The notes under the pieces: generated by a model | Told to the model about the DNA's origin: nothing | The model's input: only the letters and a program-made list of their open reading frames with translations | The model's database searches: none | Made by a program: the position numbers and the translations under genes | Assembly (NCBI GenBank): GCA_963924555.1 | Contig: OZ004588.1 | Span: forward strand, 1,612,001 to 1,676,000 | Reading direction: 5' to 3' | DNA: 64,000 nucleotides | From: Crambe crambe | Lineage: Eukaryota; Porifera; Demospongiae; Poecilosclerida; Crambeidae | Shown: piece by piece, positions 33,147-43,687 of the stretch | Position numbering within the stretch: position 1 is the stretch's first letter | How the letters are laid out: the number at the start of each line of letters is the position of its first letter

Positions 33147-34204
33147 TGAATATAAGATCTCCCCTTTTTTTTATAAGTATTGTTTATGAAGTTCTTCAGC
33201 CTAATGTTTCTATTAACTATCAAGGCAGTGAGGATTATTACTTTTGTCAGTTGATCTAACAAATGACAGACCATTCAGAGAATTGTTGATCTAACAAATG
33301 ACAGACCATTCAGAGAATTGTTAGGTCAATTGGTATTAGTGGTCTGACATCAAAGATAACAGACCAATTTAAAACTTAACACTCCAGTGATATCGAACTT
33401 AAAGAAAAAGTTTACACCCAGTCATTTTTAGCTGTAGCATTGGCTATTGGCTAGCAGTGAGGCAAGTCTAAAGTAACCACAATTATAGTCTTCTGGACCC
33501 TCAGTGACAATTCTCATCGTATGGACCTAAAGTATGACAAAAGTGGAAGTATGGCAAAAGTGGATATGGTCAGGGAAAATTTTTTCAGTGTGCATAATGC
33601 ACCACATGTATCTCTCTCCTTCCCTCCCCCCAAACGTTATAAATCCTTGTAGAACCTTCCTCCATTGTGTGTTAGTGGTTTTATGAATTATGTGCTCAAT
33701 GTTACTCCATGGTCATGAGTGAGTCTGTCTTTCATAAACTATACCCATATAGTTCATCTCTTTATGTGTGTTGCCTGTGGCGAGTTTGCCAGTATTCTAA
33801 GTTTAGACCAGTTGCACTAAAACTAGCCATAACATCTGTGCCAATTGAGCATGGTACAGGTATTAGACTGCTGCACTTAGTGAGTTTTGAATATCATCCT
33901 TGGAGTTCCGACTTTCTAGCTGTGGTTATAATGACCTCAAGCTTTGCCCTCAGTCACCATAATAGCAACAACTCTCAAGTTCCTAAAATAGTGAAACTCG
34001 TCGACTTCATGCAATGACCTTTATACTTAAGTGGTTGAATGACTGTTACATACATATGAAGTGTTTCCCTCTGTTTTCCATGTAGATGCTTCAACTTAAG
34101 GAATGGGAGCACAAACATTCTGTGCTGATCTGCAAACTGGGTGCTGTTTGTTTTGTTGACTCCACCTTCCCTCCCATACCCTCCCCCTGATGTAACACCC
34201 ACAG

Positions 34205-34279
34205 AGATTGCATCCCCCAATGAAGGGTTCCAGCTGCTCCTTATTAAAGACCACTTTCACTCACTATCGGATTCTGAAG
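34205..34279 (+). CDS. 3' micro-exon EIASPNEG type, intact copy
   Basis: 75 bp, acceptor cacccacag, donor TCTGAAG|gtatgc, phase 1 in and out (25 codons). The peptide is EIASPNEGFQLLLIKDHFHS then LSDSE. It joins in frame to the exon at 34489. The sister copy at 54569-54643 has an in-frame TAA. A preceding block (34086-34140, after tccatgtag) reads MLQLKEWEHKHSVLICKLG and may be the upstream exon. No known domain. Confidence 0.5.
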
Positions 34280-34488
34280 GTATGCAGAAAAGTCACTTTC
34301 ATATTCTGTAGCTTCCTGTTTCGGTTATTTTGGACATGTCTCAACCTTGATGTGGTTAATGGAATGTTAATACCCTTTGATGGATGAGATGATCCCTCCC
34401 AATCACTATGACCTAAACCTATGGGGTGTGAACAGGTGTCCCTGTAATTAGTCCATAAATGACCTTTTGACCTTTCCATTGTACATAG

Positions 34489-34577
34489 GAGAGGGAACAG
34501 AAGTGGAGATCGTTGATGTATTCTCACCAGAGTCTGAAGATGACACTTCAGAAACACTTCGCCAGCCTATACAGTGA
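34489..34577 (+). CDS. terminal acidic exon of unit A
   Basis: After a gtacatag acceptor in phase 1, the frame reads EGTEVEIVDVFSPESEDDTS, then ETLRQPIQ and stop at 34577. It is strongly acidic and Ser/Thr-rich. It joins in frame to 34205-34279. Relative to the copy at 54867 it carries a one-base deletion after ETL that brings the stop forward. Function unknown. Confidence 0.5.
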
Positions 34578-34735
34578 TGACTACAGGACCACACCCACCT
34601 TTCATCTTTTTTTAATGTGTATGTTGGGTTGAGAGAGTTCAGTATCATTGTTGGTCATGTGATCAGTTGTGTCATTCTTGATAAATCTTATAAGCTTACA
34701 CATGGGCATTATGATTTTAGGGGGTGGGGCAGGCT

Positions 34736-34766
34736 AGTCTCGCGCGGGCCAGACTCTCACAGTCGC
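34736..34766. mobile_element. 31-bp end relic of the TAGTCTCGCG transposon family
   Basis: AGTCTCGCGCGGGCCAGACT begins the insert. It is flanked on both sides by GCAGGCT (34729-34735 and 34767-34773). The sister copy at about 55330 lacks it (ggcaggctggttgc). The end motif AGTCTCGCGCG is the same as the terminus of the element at 55641. It is probably an internal-deletion or excision product. Confidence 0.55.
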
Positions 34767-34855
34767 GCAGGCTGCTCTGGATATGGTGCTGGGTATTACT
34801 TGCATCAGTGATTAGCACATGCAGATCTGTTTGAAGATCGAGATGGAGACAGCTT

Positions 34856-35161
34856 AGTTAAAGAACTGCTCCAGGTACTTGCAGGAGTTGCACTGGAAAC
34901 ATTCCCGACACTTTTTGACAAGAAAGCTGTTTCCAAGCCTCCTCCCACTCTCTTGAATAGCCGCCTCCAGTCTGTAATCATATTCTTGCTCAGCCATGTG
35001 GCGCTAAAAAATCCGGAGCGCAGATTTTTCCTAAATTCGTGATGTATAATAACGTCATAGTCGCGCCCCTCCTTCCGAAGATTGCTGACTGTGCACAGTA
35101 CAACAAGACTCTTTCCTTCCCTCGCGGTTGGTAAAGGGTCTGGCCCGCGAGACTCGACTAG
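34856..35161 (-). mobile_element. 306-bp truncated derivative related to the TAGTCTCGCG transposons
   Basis: A 9-bp direct repeat AGACAGCTT (34847-34855 and 35162-35170) flanks 306 bp that are absent from the sister copy (gagacagcttacttgttgag). The right end, read inward, is CTAGTCGAGTCTCGCGGGCC, close to the relic at 34736 and the big element's TAGTCTCGCGCG. The left end (AGTTAAAGAACTG) is not a matching TIR, so it seems truncated. On the minus strand, from 34997, a frame opens MAEQEYDYRLEAAIQESGRR and includes a Cys-rich KKCRECFQCNSCKYL stretch. It could be the N-terminal part of a transposon gene joined to a later part. Not certain. Confidence 0.5.
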
Positions 35162-35227
35162 AGACAGCTTGCTTGTTGAGTTGAGTGTCTGCAGTCGGCG
35201 CCATTGAACGAGGTTTCATTCATTCAG

Positions 35228-35261
35228 ATGGAAATGTTCTGCATTAATAACTGGCATCTGT
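35228..35261 (+). CDS. first coding exon of array unit B (MEMFCINNWHL)
   Basis: ATG at 35228 opens MEMFCINNWHL and meets a CTGT|gtaagt donor in phase 1. The sister copy at 55477 differs by one residue (MEVFCINNWHL) with the same donor, and the upstream 'cggcgccattgaacgaggtt' is conserved. It lies about 650 bp after the end of unit A's last exon, so this looks like the start of the next tandem gene. Confidence 0.5.
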
Positions 35262-35832
35262 GTAAGTACCTGCAGCCTTTGGACATTTAGGTTAACAAGT
35301 CTTAAATCTGTGATAGCTTCCAACTTGTAAAGATCATCCATTGATCCACCCATCTTTAGCAAAAGACATGTTTTCTTGGAGTCAGATATGATGATGTGCT
35401 TTTACATTGTATACCTATATGATGTCATGTGACAGCTGGGTTGCATATGCATAAACCCCTTGCTGACCAATGCGGTACTGTTACCTTACTGAATATGATG
35501 TGACCTTAATCAAGTTGTTTAAATTATGTGCTGGATTTATGGAAGCATCGAAGGCTGGCTTGGATAAAGCATCAAAGTCTTACAATATCATACGCATCCT
35601 TTTGTGTATAATATTAGCAATGTGTGGATTTACAGTGTACACCCTTCCTCTCCCCCTCCACTTCACTTCTTTACACTTCCACACCTTTGTTTCAACTGCT
35701 ACATGCTTTTCATTGAGTGGAGTTGTACTTCCGGCACAGCTGGTCATACTTTCAAGTTTCTGAGCATCTGGTAGGTTGGAGATACTTCTTTTCATTCTAG
35801 CTAATCACTGTATATTGTGTATGAAATTCCAG

Positions 35833-35903
35833 ATTGAGATGATGAAGTCCTCAAGGAAGAGGAGCAGTCGTAGCCATCCCTCTAAGAGACCAGACCCTTA
35901 CAG
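35833..35903 (+). CDS. basic micro-exon copy 2 (71 bp)
   Basis: Acceptor aattccag, donor TTACAG|gtaacc. The peptide has IEMMKSSRKRSSRSHPSKRP then DPY, phase 0 in and phase 2 out. Confidence 0.45.
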
Positions 35904-37445
35904 GTAACCATCAATCATTTTCAATAGTGTCTGTTGGATCCAAGCAGCCCTTACTTGGTCACTTTCCTTTCACATGTGATTTCCTTTTGATGTGGTTTTT
36001 AAACATTATTATTGTGTATCAACCACCTTCCTCCCCTTTCCATTTGCTCTTTGTGATTGTGTGTACTAGCATGTGTGTGAATTCACGTCCTCTGTCTTTA
36101 TCTCGGTGCCAGTGCTTTATGTGGAAGTGTCAAGCTTAACAATAAGGTGCCACCTATGTGCAGTGCATCCCAGTTTCATAGGTAGTATGTCTTCACTTTG
36201 TCCCTAGAATGGATAGTGGCGAGAGAGAGTTTGCACCTCCACTGTTAATCTGGATACTGACTATTCTGTTTTTTACTTTCTAGTATTGAGACCCCTTTAC
36301 CCATTTTAGCCTAGTAGTTGATAATATTATGCAACCATTTGATCCTCAATTTCATGTAGTTGTTTGTGACTTTGTATATCCTTACCAATTAATTTTTGCA
36401 TATGAACTTTGGTAGTTGAAGTTCTTAATTGCCAAACCACCAAATTATCCATCCACATGGAAATCTGCTCTGACTTTAGCTTCTCCATGTTACACCTCTG
36501 TACTTCCTCTCAGGATTCTTGAATGTCTGGGAACCTATCCCTACTCACAATTCAACTTCCTCCACCCCTTCCTCCCTGCTGAACAAGTTGCTTGCATGAA
36601 GGAAGGACTCTCTCTGATTAGTATAATTGGTACATTTTCTAACTGTCCCAGTTTTTCCCTAGCATGGAAGATGACGGAGTTAGTAGACATGCCACCACCG
36701 TCATTCTATTGACTTTCTAATGTTGAGACCCTTTACCCAGCAAATGCGTATAGAGTGGGCTGGCTGTATAGGAACTTGACTTTGAATGTTGAGGTGTCTC
36801 TCGAGGTTGTAACACTTTCAGTCGATATGATTGTTTACTTTCTGTTTCACAATGGCTCACTTTCTATTGTCCAATATCAAGCCAGTATGTTTTTAGTCTT
36901 GGAATAACTATATTTTAGGAGGGTGTGCTCTAATATGAATCCCATGCATAGTCTTATAAACCCAGAAAGTGCTGAAGTCATTGGAATGTAATTACTGTGC
37001 AGTATAGATGTTAGTATGTGTGTGTACCCTCTCCGCTTCCTTTTCACATGTGATTTCTGTTTTGATGCGGTTTTAGCCCCTATATATATTGTCCCGTCCC
37101 TAGTATGGATAGTGCCAAGGGAGAGTTTGTAGACTTGACATGGACCACGATGACTATACTGCACTTGTGACTTTCTAATGTTTAGACCCTTTACCCACTC
37201 TAGTATAACGTGTCATATCCAGAGAGGTTGTCACCATCAGTAATCACTTTCTGTTTCAATTTGGATCCCTTTCTATTGTCCTGTGAGATAACCTCTAGAA
37301 GAGAGTGTGCTTAGATTTGTGAGATCACTGAAACACTGATGTTCGTATACATTGCAGATAGAGCTGTTTTTGACAAATACACCCCCCACCCCCTCCATAC
37401 TTCTTTATTCTGGCTAATCACTGTATGTTGTGTATGCAATTACAG

Positions 37446-37516
37446 AATGAGATGATGAAGTCCTCAAGGAAGAGGAACAGTCGTAATTGTCCCTCTAAGA
37501 GACCAAACCCTTACAG
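37446..37516 (+). CDS. basic micro-exon copy 3 (71 bp)
   Basis: Acceptor aattacag, donor TTACAG|gtaacc. The peptide has NEMMKSSRKRNSRNCPSKRP then NPY. The 'taatcactgtatgttgtgta' block upstream is conserved in nearly all copies and probably contains the branch point. Confidence 0.45.
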
Positions 37517-38319
37517 GTAACCATCAATCCTTGTCTGTTGGATCCAAGCAGCCCTTACTTGGTTACTTTCCTTTTTCCTTTTAATTTGATGTGGATTTTG
37601 AACATTGCAAATTGTATTTCAACCACCCCCTGCTCAAGCCTTTTTGTGGGGAACTGGCTCAGAATCAATAAGACCACCTATGTGTAGTGGATAATCAGAA
37701 GATGTGCTGCTATGCAACTGGTATCCCTCCCCCCTATATATTGTGTGGAAGGTACATGTTGAATTCAGAATGGTGATTGGTGACTAAGTGCTTATACAAT
37801 GCCCTCTTAAGTTCTCCTTCACCACCAAAGACCAAGTACAACTTGGTTCTTTTGGGAGTTGTTTAGTTAGAAATATGTGGATTCATTTTTATCCTTACAC
37901 AGTGAGGATTATCAATTGATCTGACAAATGACAGACCGTTCAGAGAATTGTTAGGTCATTTGGTATTAGTGGTCTGACATCAAAGGTAGCAGACCAATTT
38001 AAAGCTTGACACTTCAGTGATTTTGAAAAAAAAGCCTACACCCAGTTATCATGTCTCCCTATTGGCTAGCTACTAGGTGGCAGTGAGCCAAGTTTAAAGT
38101 AACCACACAATTATGACCAGTCAAGAGTGACAGTTAATTGGTCTGTCATTGTGTGGTTTTGTCCGAATTTTGACTGGTGACCGGCTGTTATAGTCCACTC
38201 TGTTACAGTGCACACCTCCTCCACCTCTATAAGTTATTTCTGACTTGTTTACACTCCTTCATCAGTGCACACCTTTGTTTCAACTGTTGCATGCAGCTCA
38301 TTCATTTTCATTTTTTTAG

Positions 38320-38366
38320 ACGAAGTGGAACTGTAACACTCTCCAATCATCCCTCTAAGAGACCAG
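38320..38366 (+). pseudogene. partial basic micro-exon copy
   Basis: Only the second half (catccctctaagagaccag|gtaacc) matches the 71-bp exon. The 5' half is replaced by unrelated sequence after tttttttag. Confidence 0.4.
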
Positions 38367-39278
38367 GTAACCCATCGATCCTTTTGATGTGGTTTTTGAG
38401 GTACATCACCCCCCCCCCCCCCCCCCCCCCCCCTTCAAGCGTCTTTGTGATTGTATTTGTATGTACTAGCATGTGGTGGATTCATGTCCCCTTTAGAAGG
38501 TGTCGGTACTTCATGTGGAATTGGCTGCAGTGCTTTAGGTACTACAATCAGTACGTCTTCTGATTGTCCCTCCCTCCCCATATATATTGCACCATCTCAT
38601 TTTGTCCCTAGAGTGGATAGTGCTGAGAGAGAGTTCGTTGACCTGACACCTCATGGCCCACCCACTGTCAATCTAGATATGTTTTTGACTTTCTAGTGTT
38701 AACACCCTTTACCCATTTTAGCTTGTACAATCAATCTCTTGTTTAAATTCATGTAGTTGTTTGTGACTTTGTCAATCCTTACCACTTACTCTAAAATGTA
38801 ATTATTCTTGAACCTTGATAGTTGAAATCCTTAATTGCCAAACCACCAAATTATCCAGCCACATGATTTTACGACTTTAGCTCCATGTCTCTGTATCATG
38901 GAAGTGCTGATGGAGTTAGTAGACACTGTCATTCTATTCTGTACTCATGACTTTCTAATGTTGAGACCCTTTACCCGGCTAATGTGTATAGAGTGGTAGT
39001 ACGGGAACGTGACTTCGAATGCTGAGGTGTCTCTCCAGAGAGGTCGTAGCATATGATTGTTTGTTTACTCTCTGTTTCACAATGGCTCCCATAATTGTCT
39101 GGTATCAAGACAGTATGAATTGTGTGTTGTTTATTAACAATGTGTGGATTCAGTATCTTTACAGTGTACACCAGAATTTACTACTAAACCTATGCTGTGC
39201 TCTTCTTCCCTGAAGATATTACTCTGCCTCAATACAATTTCATATTTTCTCCTTCATATCCACCATACTGCTCCATGG

Positions 39279-39428
39279 TTGTTCAGTATACTACTCCATG
39301 GTTCAGTATACTACTCCATGGTTGTTCAGTATATGGTTCTCCAGTATACTACTCCATGGTTGTTCAGTATATTACTCCATGGTTGTTCAGTATACTACTC
39401 TATGGTTCTTCAGTATACTACTTACCAT
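39279..39428. repeat. short minisatellite, about 23-bp unit
   Basis: The unit is ctactccatggttgttcagt plus ata, about six to seven imperfect copies with 16- to 23-bp spacing. The overlapping repetitive ORFs in three frames are artefacts. Confidence 0.85.
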
Positions 39429-39486
39429 GCAAGAGCAGCCAATGTTTCACCGAAGTGGTAGTGGTAACAAAATTTTATCCTATTAC

Positions 39487-39773
39487 CAGGGTTTCATACA
39501 GGAATCTTGGATAGGGGGGACTATGCATATTGGTATGCTTGTGTGAGAAATAAAGTTGCATGCCCACTTTAATTACTTTCTATGACTATCAGTGTGAAGA
39601 GTAAAATTGTGACTGTATTTTGAATCCCACTTTATGTAGGATTAGCTGTGGAAGGGAACTTGAAGGTAGTTTCCTTTTCAGGATGTGCTATATAGACACA
39701 TTCAGTAGTTGGTTTGGGGGGGGGGGGGAATTTCAATCAATGGGGGATCTCCCCTCTTTCATATGAAACCCTG
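39487..39773. mobile_element. MITE, CAGGGTTTCATA ends, inverted copy of 9864-10157
   Basis: Ends CAGGGTTTCATACAG and CATATGAAACCCTG. Internal sequence is the reverse complement of the copy at 9864-10157, including the 'gtagtttccttttcagga' block. A poly-G tract lies near the right end. Confidence 0.7.
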
Positions 39774-40143
39774 AATGCAACCATTTCTGCTGTGATTTCT
39801 TCTCTAAAATGCTTCTAACTCAACTGTGCTAGCATTGAGGTTCAACCCAAATCCATCCCAGCATGATTTGCATGTCCCTACTCTCAAGTTTCCCTTTGCA
39901 AATTACCAAGGAGCACGTCCCAAAGTAATAAATCACAACTAAAAATGATTGACGTACTCATCACAGTAGCCGACAGCTCTGCACTTGCCACATCTGAAGA
40001 GTTTCTTCCACAAACACTTTGCGGGAAAAGGAAGGACTTTAACTCGCTAAATGATGTTGATATTGGTCTCTACCCTGGTGAAGGCAGGGGGTTTTCCCCC
40101 TCTAAAAATCCCCCCTGAGCTAACACTCTTAGTCAGCACTTAG

Positions 40144-40146
<3 letters not shown>

Positions 40147-40218
<72 letters not shown>
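40147..40218. repeat. (CT)n microsatellite
   Basis: About 36 CT units without interruption. Confidence 0.95.
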
Positions 40219-40220
<2 letters not shown>

Positions 40221-40446
40221 GAGGATAGAACTCCTTTACATCAACCTCAATACATTTTCAATACATCATCCACCATCTCATTGTCATAATGTTATTAATG
40301 TCCCAGGAGAAACTGCAATGTCCCAATACTGTGTCTATATTGTTTAGTTGCCCAACTGTCACAGTCCATATGGAACAGTCCCAAACTTCTGTCATAATGG
40401 TTGTCCCATCTCACTTTATCCCTAGCATGGATGGTGTTGAGAGGGG

Positions 40447-41292
40447 GGGCAAGGAGAAAAAGCAGAATGGCGGAAACCAAAAGTAAACCTTTAAGAAAAG
40501 GTTGTAGGGTTGTAGGGATGATAATAACTAGTAGCTATGTTATCAAAATAATAAAGTCAAACATGTAGCCAAATATTCATAATCTTGTTGATATTTAGAT
40601 ATTGACTCCAAGAATACCTAAAATGGCTTTATGACTTTCCAGCAGAGCAGAAATTATTTCATGAGGGATTATTAGATGTGTCTGTGGGTGAAACTGTGGC
40701 CATACTAAACACGTGTAGATGGTAATATGCATTACCAAACTGAGACTTGGGGAATTGGGCTTCCTGCAAGTGTCCTCCATGCATGATAATGATGCACAGA
40801 TCATGAGGAGGAATTCATGTAGTGTTGTTTGCAACCAAAACAAACACTGATATTACCTTAATGAAGGTCACCCAAAATGGATCCATAGACTCTTTTGAGG
40901 ATTGATAAGTACAAAAGATCTTAGCTGGTAGTATTTGTCCAGAAATCATACCTGTAGCTTGAGAGATATGATTGTCTAAAAATAATAACGATAACAACAA
41001 CAGAGAAGAAGAATCCAACGACTTGCTTGCCACAGTAAGCTCCCTGATCCTGAAGCTTGGTCTGCACTTTGTAGTAGGCTCTAGTAGGCTGGATAATCAT
41101 TCAAGTCGCTTTTGTTAAGTCTTAAGTGGGGGAACTAGAATTTCACTTTTGTATTAGTCTATATGCAGCATGCACAGCCATCCACGTCATCCCTACACAG
41201 AGAGAGCTAACTGCTCTCAGTCAGCTTTATATTTGGTTTCCTTGGATTCCACCATTCTGCTATTTCCGTCATTCCACTTTTTCTCCCTGCCC
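40447..41292. mobile_element. 846-bp transposon inserted in an MDS-type micro-exon
   Basis: TTGAGAGGGG is duplicated exactly on both sides (40437-40446 and 41293-41302). Terminal inverted repeats are GGGCAAGGAGAAAAAG... and GGGCAGGGAGAAAAAG..., matching at 25 of 29 bp. The flanks rejoin as ATGGATGGTGTTGAGAGGGG|ATTTGTAGACC, that is, the MDS-type exon. A 9-10-bp duplication suggests a MULE-like element. No transposase. On the minus strand near 41070-40960, one frame gives YCGKQVVGFFFSVVVIVIIF, a possible membrane segment before a donor-like gtatga. This may be captured host sequence; it is speculative. Confidence 0.65.
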
Positions 41293-42191
41293 TTGAGAGG
41301 GGATTTGTAGACCTGAGCACCTCATGGCCCATCCTCTTTGATCCAAAGAGGTTGCCATATTAACACTTTCAGTTGATATGATTTTCACTTTCAGTTTTTA
41401 CTGTGATCCCCTTTCTATCATCCGACTATCAATCCATAAATGTATGATATAAATTTGAATGTGTTGGGTAGAGATTTGAGGAGGGTGTGCTACGATATGG
41501 ATTCATAATCCGAGCATGTTACTGAAGACCTTTTACCCAGTGCTCACTCTCCTCTATTGTTGTCCTGAGTGAGTCTGTCTTTCATAAACTACCCATACAC
41601 TTTATATCTTGATATGTTTTGAATACTGGAGGGCTGAGTTGCTGCTTTGCCAAAGGGGAGACCCCCTAAATTAGTGTTGTGTGTACCAACTGATCCTGTT
41701 ATGTGTTTCATTATGCACGCTATCACATGTTAATTTCCTCTGGATACCACATATGTACATGCATGCACTCGACTAATAGCATATCATGCGCATTATAAAC
41801 TAATTTCTTATGATTATTTTTTGGTAGAGTCGTACTATGTCTAGTATTGGACTTTAGACTGAAGTCCAGGTAAAGGGTCCCTATGGGTATGTCAACCATG
41901 TGGTCATTACTTGGGGGAATGATAATACTCTTGAGAGTGGGTCCACACCTATTATCATGTGCATGCAGCTGTATGTGGAACTGTCTTTCCATGGCTCAAA
42001 AAGGTAACAGTATGCCACCTTTTTCATTCCAGTGAAGTCAATATATTTTCACATTTTCTATCACCATTATCATCCACAATCCTGTTGCTACGTAATAATC
42101 CCCCCAGGAGAAGTGTATGTCCCAATATTGTGTGTGTAAAATTATCTTGTGGTGAATTAGTTCTTTATTCCTCTGGCATATGCAGCAACAT

Positions 42192-42272
42192 TACAAACTA
42201 CTATTCCTACTTCATTCCTAGGCCTCCTAATTTCAATAGTGAAGTTACTGAAGTAGGAATAGTAGTTTGTAA
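42192..42272. repeat. perfect 24-bp-arm inverted repeat
   Basis: ttacaaactactattcctac plus ttca at 42192-42215 pairs with tgaagtaggaatagtagttt plus gtaa at 42249-42272. The loop is 33 bp. Confidence 0.8.
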
Positions 42273-42682
42273 CAGGTGATCATCAATTAATTCAGCGAGC
42301 GAATGGAGCGAGTGAGCTGACTCTCAAGTCATGACTCATTGAAATTGTAAATATATAATAAATTATATGTACGTGTACACTCCAAAATCCCCCAGACAAA
42401 GTATGTCCGGGTGGGTTGTATGGTGCATGTCCTGAATTAGTAGCACTGTGCATGCATAATACTCTGTGTGAGTGTGTGTGGAGTCACTGATAGTGAGTGG
42501 ATTGTGGATATGAACTGATGGTACGTACGCGGGCACTCTTTAGAATTGTTTGGGTACAGAAAGGTTACATTCATATGCTGTACAATTTAGAAGATGCCAA
42601 ACACCCCCACCCCACCCCCTCCACATTTTTTTCCTTCTTCATCGTTCTAGATAATCACTGTATGTTGTGTATGCAATTACAG

Positions 42683-42753
42683 AATGAGATGATGAAGTCC
42701 TCAAGGAAGAGGAACAGTCATAATTGTCCCTCTAAGAGACCAAACCCTTACAG
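42683..42753 (+). CDS. basic micro-exon copy 4 (71 bp)
   Basis: Acceptor aattacag, donor TTACAG|gtaatc. The peptide has NEMMKSSRKRNSHNCPSKRP then NPY. Confidence 0.45.
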
Positions 42754-43324
42754 GTAATCATCAATCCTTCTCACCTATGTAATAGTTTCTTTAAGATCCA
42801 TTTGATCCTATAAGAGGTATGCATATGTGGTAAAATGATATGGCAGCAAGCAACCCTTACTTGGTTATCACATGTGATTTCCTTTTAATGTGGTCTTTTC
42901 GAGCATTCACCTTCTCCCCCTCCCCATACATACATACTTATGTAGAAATGTAAAGCTTGTTATTAACTTTTTCAGAAGCACTCTATACTGTTACTCACAA
43001 ATCACTATGCAATTTGATACAGATTCAGAAGTACTGCAGCAATCCACATCACCATCCAGCCATGCATCTCTTCCAACTTGTCCTGCAATGCACACTTCAC
43101 AAGGTTAGCTAGCTAGTTTTAATTTTTTTAAAAGCAAAAGAAATGGATCAAAATTAGCTATAGCTCTCTGGCCTAGTCACAACTTGAATAATGAAATCTG
43201 TGAGAGCGTCCTACATTACGTCACTCTTGTCTAGCTACATCTATAAATGAAAGGCTGGGATAACATTACTATAATCAGGTCATGATCATTAGTACTTCAT
43301 GGTCTTCTGTCATTTAATTCTACA

Positions 43325-43620
43325 GTGTCTTGCCCTCCTCCAAACATGACTGACTTCCGTGTTTCCCCCTACAAGACTCAAATAATATGAACTTAACCAC
43401 AGAAATCGGAGCAAAGTACCTTGAATTTGGAACATTCCTCCTGGAAGACCATACTGCAGGTGCACAAATCAGTGCCTTTGAGGTGGAACTCTGTAGGAAA
43501 AAGCATCAACTATCGTGTGTTTCAAGAGTGGCTACATGGGAAGGGAAAGCAAGATTTCTGTGCTGGAAGATATTGGACTAAATGAACTTGCTAAATCTAT
43601 AAGAGGTGTTAAACTATAGA
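43325..43620 (+). pseudogene. decayed Death-domain 3' exon
   Basis: After a ctacag acceptor, the frame from about 43388 reads NLTTEIGAKYLEFGTFLLED and AQISAFEVELCR. The next frame reads SINYRVFQEWLHGKGKQD. A third frame gives VLEDIGLNELAKSIRGVKL and stop at about 43614. The order fits a Death domain (EWLHGKGKQ at helix 4 and a final DIGLNELAKSI helix), but two frameshifts split it and the helix 5 region is shortened. The exon before it (about 42976-43104, QFDTDSEVLQQSTSPSSHAS) ends in a good CACAAG|gttagc donor. An NRF1-like box follows at 43676, as after the intact Death gene at 25487. Confidence 0.6.
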
Positions 43621-43675
43621 ATTATAATTCTATGTGAGATTTATCTGCTATTCATAAGTTACCCAAGTGTCATTT

Positions 43676-43687
43676 TGCGCATGCGTA
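43676..43687. promoter_or_regulatory. NRF1-like box variant
   Basis: TGCGCATGCGTA, followed by 'ttgatgggcattatttg' and, 70 bp on, by the 'gcctttggacctggtaagca' block of a new array unit. One change from the box at 25487. Confidence 0.45.

Larger units (their letters stand above)
25487..34620 (+). other. tandem array unit A (micro-exon locus copy)
   Basis: It begins with the NRF1-like box and the 'cctttggac-...gatccaccca...aagacatgtt' block (25600-25690). It holds a basic 71-bp-class exon (29692-29753) and an MDS-type micro-exon (26941-27006), and ends with two 3' exons at 34205-34279 and 34489-34577. It was enlarged by insertions at about 28342-29217 and 30089-31116. Orthologous blocks recur in the same order in units B, C and D. 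Whether one transcript spans the whole unit cannot be decided from sequence. Confidence 0.5.
33880..35400. repeat. segmental repeat containing the 3' exons and the next unit's first exon, copy 1
   Basis: Co-linear with 54240-55640 plus 61041-61070. Shared blocks include 'caacaactctcaagttccta', 'gtggttgaatgactgtt', both 3' exons, 'gttgggttgagagagttcag', 'gatctgtttgaagatcgaga', the MEMFCINNWHL first exon and 'ttttcttggagtcagatatg'. The copies differ by insertions: relics at 34736 and 34856 here; a MITE at 55075 and the 5.4 kb transposon at 55641 in the other copy. Confidence 0.9.

Noticed and set aside
39144-39546. Three overlapping repetitive frames (Tyr-Ser-Met-Val type)
   Set aside because: They come from the 23-bp tandem repeat and a MITE; no exon borders.
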